DNA of 64,000 bases from Bacteroidales bacterium. Its GTDB lineage: Bacteria > Bacteroidota > Bacteroidia > Bacteroidales > UBA7960. The first letter of the stretch is position 1. Each line of letters opens with the position of its first letter. The position numbers and the translations under genes are program-made. Shown piece by piece: positions 33,732-43,809 of this stretch. Location of the stretch: positions 1 to 64,000 of the forward strand of contig PWJZ01000072.1 in assembly GCA_003559855.1 (NCBI GenBank), given 5' to 3'. Below the pieces are notes generated by a model that worked only from the letters and a program-made list of their open reading frames with translations, was not told the DNA's origin and did no database searches.

Positions 33732-33814
33732 ACCAAAGGTCGATGGCTGACAATTAGTTTAAAGATCTTTCTTCTTTTGCCAAAGAATTTAGAATAAAAA
33801 AATATTTATTAACC

Positions 33815-34864
33815 ATGACAAAAATCAAAAAGGACAAAATCAGGTTTGCAATAGTTGGTTGCGGGCACATTGGCAAACGTCATGCAGAGATGATAGCTGC
33901 TAATCCTGAATCGGAACTGGCAGCATTATGCGATATAATTCCGAAGAAAGAACTCAGATTGGAGAAATACAATGTACCTTTTTTCACCTCCTTAGAAGAA
34001 CTGCTGGACAGCGATCTTGACTTTGATGTTGTAAATATATGTACTCCCAATGGTTATCATGCACACCAGACATTGATGTGTCTTGATAAGAAGAAACATG
34101 TGGTATGTGAAAAACCGATGGCTCTTAAGAAACTCGATTGTGAAGCTATGATAAATAAAGCACTGCGTGTAAAACGTGAGATTTTCATTGTAATGCAAAA
34201 CCGTTATTCACCGCCGTCGGTATGGCTTAAGAATATTATTGATGAAAACAGGCTCGGGAATATTCACATGGTTGAGGTAAACTGTTACTGGAACAGGGAT
34301 GAAAGGTATTACAAACCGGGTTTATGGAAGGGGACTCAGGAATTGGACGGCGGAACTCTTTTCACACAGTTTTCGCATTTCGTTGATATTATATACTGGT
34401 TGTTTGGCGATATTACCGACATACAAGGCATCTTCAGTGATTTCACCCACCAGGATCTGACTGAATTTGAAGATTCGGGCTTTGTAAGCTTCAGGTTTGT
34501 AAACGGAGGGATGGGGCATATAAGTTACTCTACAGCGGTATGGGATAAAAATATGGAAAGCAGCATCACTATTATGGGGAGCAAAGGCAGTGTTAAGATA
34601 GGCGGGCAATATATGAATGAGGTGGTATATTGCCATATTGAAAACTATAAGGCCCCTGTACTGGAACCCTGCAACCCTCCAAATGATTATGGAGCCTACA
34701 AGGGAAGTGCCGCCAATCACCATTTCATAATTCAAAATGTCGTTGACACTCTTAAAGGCAAAACAACCATCACTACCAACGCACTGGAAGGTCTTAAGGT
34801 CGTGGAAATTATTGAACGTATATATGATTTGCGTGAAAAACCGATCTCAAATAATAACATATAA
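33815..34864 (+). CDS. Gfo/Idh/MocA family oxidoreductase (WbpB/WlbA-like)
   Basis: FAIVGCGHIGKRHAEMI, VNICTPNGYHAHQ, HVVCEKPMAL, LDGGTLFTQFSHFVDIIYWLFGD. Confidence 0.92.
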   Translation: MTKIKKDKIRFAIVGCGHIGKRHAEMIAANPESELAALCDIIPKKELRLEKYNVPFFTSLEELLDSDLDFDVVNICTPNGYHAHQTLMCLDKKKHVVCEKPMALKKLDCEAMINKALRVKREIFIVMQNRYSPPSVWLKNIIDENRLGNIHMVEVNCYWNRDERYYKPGLWKGTQELDGGTLFTQFSHFVDIIYWLFGDITDIQGIFSDFTHQDLTEFEDSGFVSFRFVNGGMGHISYSTAVWDKNMESSITIMGSKGSVKIGGQYMNEVVYCHIENYKAPVLEPCNPPNDYGAYKGSAANHHFIIQNVVDTLKGKTTITTNALEGLKVVEIIERIYDLREKPISNNNI

Positions 34865-34877
34865 CAAAATAACAGTA

Positions 34878-36179
34878 ATGGATATTTTTCAAAAGCTTAT
34901 AAATAAAGAAACAAGCCTGTCGGTTGTAGGTCTCGGATACGTGGGCTTGCCAATAGCCCTTGAATTTGCAAAAAATGTAAAGGTAATAGGCTACGATATT
35001 AAAAAGGATCGCATTGAAAAGATGCAAAATAATACAGACCCGAGCAAGGAGCTTTCAGAGGAATCCTTTGAGGGATGTGATATAAAATTCACTTCAAAGG
35101 ATGAGAATCTGCGCCATGCAAGCTTTCATGTTATCGGTGTACCCACTCCTATCGACAATCATAATCTTCCTAACCTGGAACCTCTTTACTCCGCTTCACG
35201 TGCCGTGGGTAAAGCCTTGAAAAAAGGCGATTATGTAGTATATGAATCAACCGTTTATCCGGGATGTACGGAAGGGGATTGCGTGCCGATCCTTGAAGAA
35301 TTCTCAGGACTGAAAGCAGGGATCGATTTTAAATACGGCTATTCGCCAGAAAGAATTAACCCGGGAGACAAACAACACACAATTTCCACAATAGTCAAGA
35401 TAGTATCCGGATGTGATGATGAAGCACTTGAAACTATTGCCAAAACCTATCAATTGATCGTAAAAGCAGGCATTCATAAAGCTCCGTCGGTTAAAATAGC
35501 GGAAGCGGCAAAGATCATCGAAAACACCCAGCGAGATGTAAATATCGCTTTGATGAACGAGCTCTCCATTATTTTCAACCGCATGGGAATAAACACATAT
35601 GATGTGCTTGAAGCTGCAAAAACCAAATGGAATTTCCTTAATTTTTACCCCGGTCTTGTAGGCGGGCATTGCATAGGAGTAGACCCCTATTATCTCGTAT
35701 ATAAAGCGAAAGAATACCGCTATCATCCCCAGGTAATCAATTCCGGAAGATTTGTAAATGACTCGATGGGCTTTTATGCGGCAAAACAACTTGTAAAAAA
35801 ACTTATTGCCGCCGGCAAAAACGTGTTAAATGCCAAAGTCTTGGTTATGGGCGCCACATTTAAAGAAAATGTCAGCGATATTCGAAATTCAAAAGTCGCC
35901 GACCTGGTCCATGAACTGCTCTCCTATGGAGTTAAAGTAGATGTTGTTGACCCAATGGCCAACAAAGAAGAAGTAAAAAAAGAGTATGGATTCGAAGTTA
36001 CCGAAACCCCGGACAATAAATACGATGCAGTGGTGGTTGCCGTTAACCACGATGATTTTATGAATTTCAACGAAGAATATTTTAAATCTTTAATGAAAAC
36101 AGCAGAAAACGGTATTCTTATTGATATAAAAGGTATTTACAGAAACAAGATCAAAGATTTAACATACTGGAGTTTTTAA
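34878..36179 (+). CDS. Nucleotide sugar (UDP-HexNAc) 6-dehydrogenase, TviB/WbpO-like
   Basis: LSVVGLGYVGLPIALEFAK, VYESTVYPGCTEGDC, NFYPGLVGGHCIGVDPYYL; preferred start at 34878 rather than 34737, which overlaps the upstream gene. Confidence 0.93.
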   Translation: MDIFQKLINKETSLSVVGLGYVGLPIALEFAKNVKVIGYDIKKDRIEKMQNNTDPSKELSEESFEGCDIKFTSKDENLRHASFHVIGVPTPIDNHNLPNLEPLYSASRAVGKALKKGDYVVYESTVYPGCTEGDCVPILEEFSGLKAGIDFKYGYSPERINPGDKQHTISTIVKIVSGCDDEALETIAKTYQLIVKAGIHKAPSVKIAEAAKIIENTQRDVNIALMNELSIIFNRMGINTYDVLEAAKTKWNFLNFYPGLVGGHCIGVDPYYLVYKAKEYRYHPQVINSGRFVNDSMGFYAAKQLVKKLIAAGKNVLNAKVLVMGATFKENVSDIRNSKVADLVHELLSYGVKVDVVDPMANKEEVKKEYGFEVTETPDNKYDAVVVAVNHDDFMNFNEEYFKSLMKTAENGILIDIKGIYRNKIKDLTYWSF

Positions 36180-37216
36180 TGAAAACAAAAATACTGGTTA
36201 CCGGAGGTATGGGCTACATCGGCTCGCACACCGTTGTTGAACTGCAAAACAGCGGTTACAGGGTTGTTATTGCCGATAACCTTTGCAATTCAAAAAAAGA
36301 GATCCTCCTTCAGATAGAAAAGATAACAGGCATCAGGCCTGATTTTGAACTGGTGGATCTGCAAAATGCGGATGCAACTCTCCGGTTGTTTGAGAAGCAT
36401 AAAGACTTGTCGGGTGTTATTCACTTTGCCGCATACAAAGCTGTCGGAGAATCAATGGAGTTTCCGCTGCTATATTATCACAATAACCTGTTTTCATTAA
36501 TAAATACAATACAGGCAATGTTGAAACATGATATAAACAATTTTGTTTTTTCATCTTCATGTACCGTTTACGGCAATCCTGATAAATTGCCTGTCGACGA
36601 GAAAACAGCTGTTAAGCCTGCAATATCGCCTTACGGCAATACAAAAAGGATATCTGAAGAGTTGCTGTACGACACTGTTAACACAACTTCTCTGAAAAGC
36701 ATAAGCCTGCGTTATTTCAATCCGGCAGGTGCACACAGCAGCGGTTTGATCGGCGAATTGCCAATGGGAGTACCCAACAACCTTGTGCCTTTCATTACAC
36801 AAACCGCAATCGGAAAAAGAGACATATTGAAAGTTTTTGGTAATGATTATTCAACACCCGACGGCACATGTATAAGAGACTACATTCATGTTGAAGACCT
36901 TGCAAAGGCACACGTTGTATCCATAGAAAGAATGGCAGGCAGGAAACAAAAGAATAGCTTTGAAATCTTTAACCTGGGAACAGGAAGTGGCAACAGCGTT
37001 CTTGAAGTTATCAAAACATTTGAAAAGGTGTCGGGAATAAAGATTCCCTTTAAATACACCGGCCGCCGTCCGGGAGATGTGCCGGCAGTATGGGCTGATA
37101 CCAGCCTGGCAAACAACGAACTTGGCTGGAAAGCCCGAAAAAACCTTGATGATATGATGAGATCGGCATGGATTTGGGAACAAAACCTGGCAGAAGGAAA
37201 GATTTTTTCAATGTAA
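36179..37216 (+). CDS. galE: UDP-glucose/UDP-hexose 4-epimerase
   Basis: ILVTGGMGYIGSHTVVELQ, SSCTVYG, SPYGNTKRISEELL, RYFNPAGAHSSGLIGE; TAATG overlap with the upstream gene. Confidence 0.95.
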   Translation: MKTKILVTGGMGYIGSHTVVELQNSGYRVVIADNLCNSKKEILLQIEKITGIRPDFELVDLQNADATLRLFEKHKDLSGVIHFAAYKAVGESMEFPLLYYHNNLFSLINTIQAMLKHDINNFVFSSSCTVYGNPDKLPVDEKTAVKPAISPYGNTKRISEELLYDTVNTTSLKSISLRYFNPAGAHSSGLIGELPMGVPNNLVPFITQTAIGKRDILKVFGNDYSTPDGTCIRDYIHVEDLAKAHVVSIERMAGRKQKNSFEIFNLGTGSGNSVLEVIKTFEKVSGIKIPFKYTGRRPGDVPAVWADTSLANNELGWKARKNLDDMMRSAWIWEQNLAEGKIFSM

Positions 37217-37239
37217 GCTATGCAGCAAATCACTTGATT

Positions 37240-38292
37240 ATGAAAAAAATACTTATTACCGGTGGAGCAGGATTTATCGGGTCTCATGTGGTAAGATTGT
37301 TTGTAAAGAAATATCCGAACCATAAAATATTCAATCTGGACAAACTCACTTATGCCGGCAATCTTGAAAACCTGAAAGACATAGAGAAATACAACAATTA
37401 CAGATTCATTAAAGGAGATGTTGTTGATGAAAGCTTTATTTTCGACCTGTTTTTAAAAGAAAAATTCGACACTGTCATTCATTTGGCTGCCGAGTCGCAT
37501 GTTGATCGTTCTATATCAATGCCCACGGAGTTTGTTTACTCTAATATTTTAGGTACGGTAAACCTGTTAAATGCTTCACGTGCAGTATGGCAAAATGATT
37601 TTACCGGCAAGCTTTTTTATCATATCAGCACCGATGAGGTTTTCGGTTCTCTCGGAAAAGACGGATATTTCACAGAAACAACACCATACGATCCGCGCAG
37701 CCCATATTCTGCATCCAAAGCCAGTAGTGACCACTTCGTCAGGGCTTATCACAACACGTACCTGATGCCTGTCGTAATATCCAACTGCTCAAATAATTAC
37801 GGACCAAACCAGTTCCCCGAAAAACTCATACCTCTTTGTATCAATAATATAATAAACAAAAAGCCATTGCCTGTGTATGGTAAAGGAAAGAACATACGCG
37901 ACTGGCTTTATGTAGAGGATCACGCCAAAGCCATTGACATAATAAGCCTGATGGGCAAACCGGGTGAAACATACAATGTCGGAGGTCTCAATGAATGGAA
38001 AAACATCGACCTGATCAGGTTGCTTTGCCATATAATGGACCGTAAACTGGAACGCCCGGCAGGCGATTCGGCATCACTGATAACATTTGTTAAAGACCGT
38101 GCAGGACACGACAAGCGTTATGCTATAGATGCCTCAAAGATACAGAAAGAGCTGGGTTGGAAGCCTGAACATAAATTCGAAGAAGGACTTGAAAAAACCG
38201 TTGACTGGTACATTTCAAATCAACAATGGCTCAGAAATGTTACATCGGGCGACTACTTAAAATATTATGAACAACAATATGAAAAAAGGTAG
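37240..38292 (+). CDS. rfbB: dTDP-glucose 4,6-dehydratase
   Basis: ILITGGAGFIGSHVVRLFV, YHISTDEVFGSL, YSASKASSDHFVRAYHNTY, SNCSNNYGPNQFPEKLIPL. Confidence 0.95.
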   Translation: MKKILITGGAGFIGSHVVRLFVKKYPNHKIFNLDKLTYAGNLENLKDIEKYNNYRFIKGDVVDESFIFDLFLKEKFDTVIHLAAESHVDRSISMPTEFVYSNILGTVNLLNASRAVWQNDFTGKLFYHISTDEVFGSLGKDGYFTETTPYDPRSPYSASKASSDHFVRAYHNTYLMPVVISNCSNNYGPNQFPEKLIPLCINNIINKKPLPVYGKGKNIRDWLYVEDHAKAIDIISLMGKPGETYNVGGLNEWKNIDLIRLLCHIMDRKLERPAGDSASLITFVKDRAGHDKRYAIDASKIQKELGWKPEHKFEEGLEKTVDWYISNQQWLRNVTSGDYLKYYEQQYEKR

Positions 38293-38299
38293 CATAAAT

Positions 38300-39304
38300 A
38301 TGTACAAAAGGCCTTTTCACAATGTTGACCTGGGCAGGTACAAATTTCTGGTGACGGGTGGTGCAGGCTTTATTGGTTCGAATATAGTGGAATACCTTTT
38401 GAAATACAAAGCAGGCAAGGTTATTGCATTAGACAATCTATCTACAGGTTTCCGGCAAAATATTATCCCTTTTTTATCACATGATAATTTTGAATTCGTT
38501 GAGGGTGATATCAACCGGTTCGAAACATGTGCAGGGGTTTGCCGTGATGTTGATTTCGTTATGCACCAGGCTGCTCTCGGATCTGTTCCACGTTCAGTTA
38601 AGGACCCGCTGTCTACCAACAAAGCAAATGTTACAGGCTTCATTAATATGCTTTTCGCCGCCAAAGAGTGCAGGGTCAGGCGTTTCATATATGCAAGCTC
38701 TTCAAGTGTATACGGTGACAGCCCTGAACTTCCCAAAGCCGAAAATGTTATGGGAGATCCGCTTTCACCATATGCGGTAAGCAAACGTGTTGACGAACTT
38801 TATGCAGGTGTTTTTGCCAGGGTATATGGCATGGAAATAACAGGGCTGAGATACTTCAATATTTTCGGACCGCGGCAAAGCCCCTCAGGACCATATGCCG
38901 CAGCTATTCCGTTGTTTATGTTTGCCGCGCTGAAAAATGAAAACCCGGTCATATACGGCGACGGTGAGCAATCAAGAGACTTTACATTTGTTGAAAATGC
39001 CGTTGAAGCAAATATTAAAGCATTATTTACAAAAAACCGGGATACATCCGCACAAATTTTCAATGTGGCTGTCGGACATCAAACTACCGTAAACGAACTT
39101 TTCAATATCATACGATCTGTTGCAGGCTCCAATATTGAAGCACAATACCGCGAAGAACGCCCCGGAGATATAAAACACTCATTAGCCGACATATCCCTTG
39201 CCAAAACCATGCTAGGGTACAACCCCGCCGTCAGTATCAAGGAAGGTCTTGATATAACATTCAAATGGTTCAAAAATCAATACGCCGCCAATGTTAACAA
39301 TTGA
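38300..39304 (+). CDS. NAD-dependent epimerase (UDP-GlcNAc 4-epimerase WbpP/TviC-like)
   Basis: FLVTGGAGFIGSNIVEYLLK, HQAALGSVPRSV, ASSSSVYGDS, YAVSKRVDELYA, FGPRQSPSGPYAAAIPLF. Confidence 0.9.
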   Translation: MYKRPFHNVDLGRYKFLVTGGAGFIGSNIVEYLLKYKAGKVIALDNLSTGFRQNIIPFLSHDNFEFVEGDINRFETCAGVCRDVDFVMHQAALGSVPRSVKDPLSTNKANVTGFINMLFAAKECRVRRFIYASSSSVYGDSPELPKAENVMGDPLSPYAVSKRVDELYAGVFARVYGMEITGLRYFNIFGPRQSPSGPYAAAIPLFMFAALKNENPVIYGDGEQSRDFTFVENAVEANIKALFTKNRDTSAQIFNVAVGHQTTVNELFNIIRSVAGSNIEAQYREERPGDIKHSLADISLAKTMLGYNPAVSIKEGLDITFKWFKNQYAANVNN

Positions 39305-39320
39305 TGATATATAATATATT

Positions 39321-40067
39321 ATGACTTTCCTCTCACATATTTTTAAAGGTAAAAAGTTGAAAAGCCCTGTTGACTTGTCCCTGCTTCAAGTTGACATACA
39401 TTCGCATATCCTTCCGGGGCTGGATGATGGCGCCGAAGACATGTCTTCTTCAATTAAAATGGTGCAACAGCTCTCAGAGCTTGGATACCGCAAGCTGATC
39501 GCTACACCGCATATAATGTCAGACTTATATACAAACACCCCAAAAACCATAAATAATGCAAAAAAAGAGCTCGAAAAAGAAGTGAAAAAAAGAGAACTTT
39601 CAACTGAAATATCTGCCGCTGCCGAATACCTTTTGGATGAAAGGCTGATAGAACATTCAAACAAGTACGGCTTGCTTGCAATGAGAGGTAATTATTTGCT
39701 TTTGGAACTATCATACTTTGCAGAACCCCCAAACTTATATGACGTTATATTCCAGCTTAATATCAAAGGATACAAAATAATTTTGGCTCATCCCGAACGC
39801 TATGTATATTGGTATGATGATTTTTCAAAATATGAAAAGTTAAAAGACAGGGATGTTTATTTTCAGCTTAACATTTTAACCTTTTCTCAAATATATAGCT
39901 TTCCGACCAGAAAAATAGCAGATAATTTAATAAACCGGGGGATGATAAACTTTTTGGGTACCGACCTTCACAACCAAGTCCAGTTTGAGCTTCTCGAGAA
40001 AGCACTATACGAACCGGCACTTGCAAGAATAATAGAATCGGGCAATCTGATGAATCATTTGCTTTAA
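39321..40067 (+). CDS. CpsB/CapC/YwqE-type tyrosine-protein phosphatase (PHP fold)
   Basis: VDIHSHILPGLDDGAEDMSSSIKM, IATPHIM, LAHPERY, FLGTDLHN. Confidence 0.9.
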   Translation: MTFLSHIFKGKKLKSPVDLSLLQVDIHSHILPGLDDGAEDMSSSIKMVQQLSELGYRKLIATPHIMSDLYTNTPKTINNAKKELEKEVKKRELSTEISAAAEYLLDERLIEHSNKYGLLAMRGNYLLLELSYFAEPPNLYDVIFQLNIKGYKIILAHPERYVYWYDDFSKYEKLKDRDVYFQLNILTFSQIYSFPTRKIADNLINRGMINFLGTDLHNQVQFELLEKALYEPALARIIESGNLMNHLL

Positions 40068-41047
40068 TGAAAAAGGTTTGCGGTTAGTTGAAAATCCCTG
40101 ATCAAAAGTATAGCAATATAAATTACATACAATAATACAAAAACGGCTCCCTGCCATCTGAACATAATATTGTTTCGTGAAAGGTGCAGAAATATCAGAA
40201 GAATTACCGGTGCAAGAATGCCTGCCCCCATATCGTAATTCAGTGCTTTATCAAAGGGTATTGGTTTTACAACAGCGCTTATACCGAGCACGAAAAATAC
40301 ATTAAAGATATTTGATCCGATCACATTTCCAATAACTATATCTGTATTACGTTTTATTGCAGCCACCACGCAAGTTGCAAGTTCGGGCAATGAAGTTCCT
40401 ATTGCAACTATTGTGAGGCTTACCGTTGCTTCACGCATGCCTGCCAGTAATGCAATTGCTACTGCTCCGTCAACTATCCATTTGCCGCCTAAAACCAGGC
40501 CCCCTGTACCTGTTACTACCAATAACACGGATTTCCATAGCGAAAATGTTTTAATAACAGGTATTTCACGTGTTTCCCTGAGCCTGGCAATGCTGAAAAT
40601 ATAATACATAAACAATATGAAAAAAGCCATCAACACAATACCATCGCTTCGGCGTATCATCGATCCGGGAATACCGTCTATCAGCATATCATTTGCAACA
40701 ACGCCCAGTATAACGGCAGCAAGAATGGCAAAAGGTATTTCTTTGCTCCTGGTATTTTTATTGACTGCAAGCGGGTATACAAGTGCCGAAACCCCAAGGA
40801 TCAAAAATATGTTGGATATATTGCTTCCCAGTATATTCCCCATAGCCACATCCGCATTGCCTTTTATGCTGGCAACCAGGTTGACAACAAGCTCCGGCGA
40901 AGATGTGCCCAACGATACTACGGTCAAACCTATTACAATACCGGAAATATTAAATCTCCTGGCTAAAGATGACGCACCGTCTACCAACCAGTTGGCACCA
41001 TAAATAAGAAAAACAAAACCGGCTATAAAGAGTAGGATGTGAAGCAT
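40064..41047 (-). CDS. Calcium/sodium antiporter (CaCA family, YrbG-like)
   Basis: VVSLGTSSPELVVNLVASIKGNADVAMGNILGSNISNIFLILG and the repeat AIGTSLPELATCVVAAIKRNTDIVIGNVIGSNIFNVFFVLG. Confidence 0.95.
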   Translation of the reverse strand: MLHILLFIAGFVFLIYGANWLVDGASSLARRFNISGIVIGLTVVSLGTSSPELVVNLVASIKGNADVAMGNILGSNISNIFLILGVSALVYPLAVNKNTRSKEIPFAILAAVILGVVANDMLIDGIPGSMIRRSDGIVLMAFFILFMYYIFSIARLRETREIPVIKTFSLWKSVLLVVTGTGGLVLGGKWIVDGAVAIALLAGMREATVSLTIVAIGTSLPELATCVVAAIKRNTDIVIGNVIGSNIFNVFFVLGISAVVKPIPFDKALNYDMGAGILAPVILLIFLHLSRNNIMFRWQGAVFVLLYVIYIAILLIRDFQLTANLFH

Positions 41048-41337
41048 TAACGTACGACTTTAATTAATAACATTGCAAATGCAGAATTAGTTTTTTAAAC
41101 CCTTGATAACAAGTTATGAAATTAGAAATTAGAAATTAGAAATTTCAAATAATAAACAATATTCAATTTCAAATTATCCAAATTCAAAAAACGCTTTCAC
41201 AACAGTTGGAGCAAAATCACATTAGTTTGGCATTTTGGATATCGATTATTGAGATTTGTTTGTAATTGCATTATTAGAAATTCGGGATTTACCTTTTGAT
41301 AAGAGCAATTATTCATACTAATTTGCACTTTTCAGAT

Positions 41338-42219
41338 TTAATGAGCACTTTCCGTTTCAATTTCGTTGTTTACTTTCTTGACCAATCCTTGTAATACTGT
41401 TCCCGGCCCTACTTCGATAAACTTTTGAGCTCCGTCTTCTATCATGTTTTGCATTGTTTGTGTCCACAGTACAGGGCTTGTCAACTGTGCAACAAGGTTT
41501 TTCCTGATCTCTGCCGGGTTCATCACAGGCTTTGCAATTACATTCTGGTACACAGGACATATAGGTTTATCGATGGTTGTGGCATTAATTGCTGCAGCCA
41601 GTTCAACCCTGGCAGGTTCCATCAGTGGCGAATGAAAAGCGCCTCCGACTTTTAAAGGCAACGCACGCTTTGCACCGGCTTCTTTTAGTTTTTCACAGGC
41701 TATATTAACACCATCTACCGAACCTGATATCACCAGTTGACCGGGACAATTGTAATTTGCCGGAACCACCACTTCTTTTATCGACTTACAAACATCTTCA
41801 ACCTTCTTATCATCCAGCCCTATAATAGCAGCCATAGTAGAGGGCTCTGCTTCACACGCCTTTTGCATAGCCATGGCTCTTTTATAAACCAATTGCAACC
41901 CATCTTCAAATGATATTGCACCAACGGCAACAAGTGCCGAAAATTCACCAAGCGAATGACCGGCAACCATAGCCGGATCAAAATCATTGCCCATAGTCGC
42001 TGCAAGTATAACAGAGTGAAGAAAAATTGCAGGCTGAGTAACCTTTGTCTGCCTCAAGTCCTCATCAGTTCCTTCAAACATAATATCAGTAATACTAAAT
42101 CCGAGAATTTCATCTCCTTTCTCAAACATCTGTCGTGCCTGTTTCGATTTATCATAAAGGTCTTTGCCCATTCCCGGATATTGCGCACCCTGACCGGGAA
42201 ATACATAAGCTTTATTCAT
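41338..42219 (-). CDS. fabD: ACP S-malonyltransferase
   Basis: AYVFPGQGAQYPGMGKDL, VAGHSLGEFSALVA, GGAFHSPLM. Confidence 0.97.
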   Translation of the reverse strand: MNKAYVFPGQGAQYPGMGKDLYDKSKQARQMFEKGDEILGFSITDIMFEGTDEDLRQTKVTQPAIFLHSVILAATMGNDFDPAMVAGHSLGEFSALVAVGAISFEDGLQLVYKRAMAMQKACEAEPSTMAAIIGLDDKKVEDVCKSIKEVVVPANYNCPGQLVISGSVDGVNIACEKLKEAGAKRALPLKVGGAFHSPLMEPARVELAAAINATTIDKPICPVYQNVIAKPVMNPAEIRKNLVAQLTSPVLWTQTMQNMIEDGAQKFIEVGPGTVLQGLVKKVNNEIETESAH

Positions 42220-42345
42220 GGTTTATAAAAGTTTGTTGGTAAAATTTGTCTGCTAAACAAGCCGCAAAGTTATGAATTTTATGAGATTTGTTTTTTTAAC
42301 TTTTTTACGGTTATCAGCGGCAAACTATTAAAGCCTTTTTCAGCC

Positions 42346-42990
42346 TTAATGCAGTTTCGAGCCGAGCAGATGAATGAATTCGGCACGTGTTTTATCATTT
42401 TTCATAAAAGCTCCTGTAAAGTCGGATGTAGTGGATACGGAGTTTTGTTTTTGTATCCCGCGCATCATCATACACAAGTGGTGCGCTTCAATAACCACGG
42501 CAACACCAATAGGCTTAAGAGTATCCTGAATACACTCTTTTATTTGTTTGGTAAGCCTTTCCTGAACCTGCAAACGCCTTGCATAAGCATCAACCACGCG
42601 TGGTATCTTGCTCAACCCGACAAGATAACCGTCAGGAATATAAGCTACATGTGCCTTTCCTATAAAAGGCAGCAAGTGATGTTCGCACAACGAAAAAATT
42701 TCAATATCCTTTACAATTACCATTTGCTTGTAATCATCCTTAAACATTGATTTACGAAGAATTTCGCGTGCATCTATATCATAACCATGAGTTAAGAACT
42801 GCATCGCCTTGGCTACCCGTTCCGGTGTCCTTCTAAGCCCCTCACGACCAGGATCTTCACCTACCGTTTCAAGTACCGTCTTATATTTGGAGATAAGCAA
42901 ATCAAGTTTTTCCTGGTTATACAGGTCAATGTTCTCGTATCCGTCCATTTTGTTTTCAATAGCCATATTTTTGTTTATTTCTGACATCAT
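42346..42990 (-). CDS. folE: GTP cyclohydrolase I
   Basis: [59 protein letters not shown]. Confidence 0.98.
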   Translation of the reverse strand: MMSEINKNMAIENKMDGYENIDLYNQEKLDLLISKYKTVLETVGEDPGREGLRRTPERVAKAMQFLTHGYDIDAREILRKSMFKDDYKQMVIVKDIEIFSLCEHHLLPFIGKAHVAYIPDGYLVGLSKIPRVVDAYARRLQVQERLTKQIKECIQDTLKPIGVAVVIEAHHLCMMMRGIQKQNSVSTTSDFTGAFMKNDKTRAEFIHLLGSKLH

Positions 42991-43141
42991 AATTTGTGAG
43001 TTTTATAAGTTTTTTTAATATTCTATGAGTATTGGTTCTTATGTAAAGCTGAAAGTTGAAAATTGAAAGCTGTAAAATGCATTTTTTTAATTTCAGCCGG
43101 CTTTTTGCTTCTCGCTTTTAACAAGTCTTCAACCGTTGTGC

Positions 43142-43169
43142 AATAGCGAAATAATGATTTTTCGCTATT
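43142..43169. other. Perfect 10-bp stem hairpin upstream of folE
   Basis: AATAGCGAAA (43142-43151) / TTTCGCTATT (43160-43169). Confidence 0.5.
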
Positions 43170-43366
43170 ACCCTTTACCCGTTTGTGCATCATTCAATTT
43201 CAGCACAAAGTTAATGCTTTATTTTTTGCTGTTTTACATAAAAACAGATTTATTAACTTTGCAAATGATTTTATAATTATTGATTTGATGATTTAATGCG
43301 GGGGTTTAGTTTCGTATGTAAACGTAATAAACTCCGCATAAATCAGCTGTTATAAAATAAATATTA

Positions 43367-43441
43367 CGGGGTGTAGCGCAGCCCGGTTAGCGCGCGTCGT
43401 TCGGGACGACGAGGTCGCAGGTTCAAATCCTGCCACCCCGA
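43367..43441 (+). tRNA. tRNA-Pro (anticodon CGG)
   Basis: CGGGGTG/CACCCCG acceptor, stem CGTCG/CGACG with loop TTCGGGA, T-arm GCAGGTTCAAATCCTGC. Confidence 0.94.
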
Positions 43442-43599
43442 CAGAAATAAAACGCAATTATCTTATTTATAGGTGATTGCGTTTTTTGTTTTGGAAATAT
43501 GCACCACGAGGCTGGTAATTTCTTATCCTTTTTCTTTACTGTCATTTGATTTTTTCGCCTGTGGAATCAGTCCTACTTGTTTTTTGTTTAACAAGGGTG

Positions 43600-43770
43600 G
43601 AGTTCAAAACTCAAAACCCCAGGCACAAAATAAACTCCAAGCTCAAAGCTCAAAAGAATTGGGGAAAATTTACATTATTGAGTTTTGGAATTTGGGATTT
43701 ACCCCGTTAATTTTTTTTTATTTAACGGGGTAAATTTTGAACTTTGAATTTTGGATCTTGAGTTTTTCTG
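43600..43770. repeat. Intergenic inverted repeat with perfect 13-bp core hairpin
   Basis: TTTACCCCGTTAA (43698-43710) / TTAACGGGGTAAA (43722-43734), flanked by oppositely oriented 'caaaactcaaa' / 'tttgaattttgga...gagttttt' arms. Confidence 0.6.
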
Positions 43771-43809
43771 CTTTATGCAGGTTAGGGAACCTCCAATGTT
43801 TTATCCTGT

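Noticed and set aside
34737-34877. N-terminal extension of the UDP-sugar dehydrogenase ORF
   Set aside because: Overlaps the upstream oxidoreductase out of frame; the conserved protein begins at ATG 34878.
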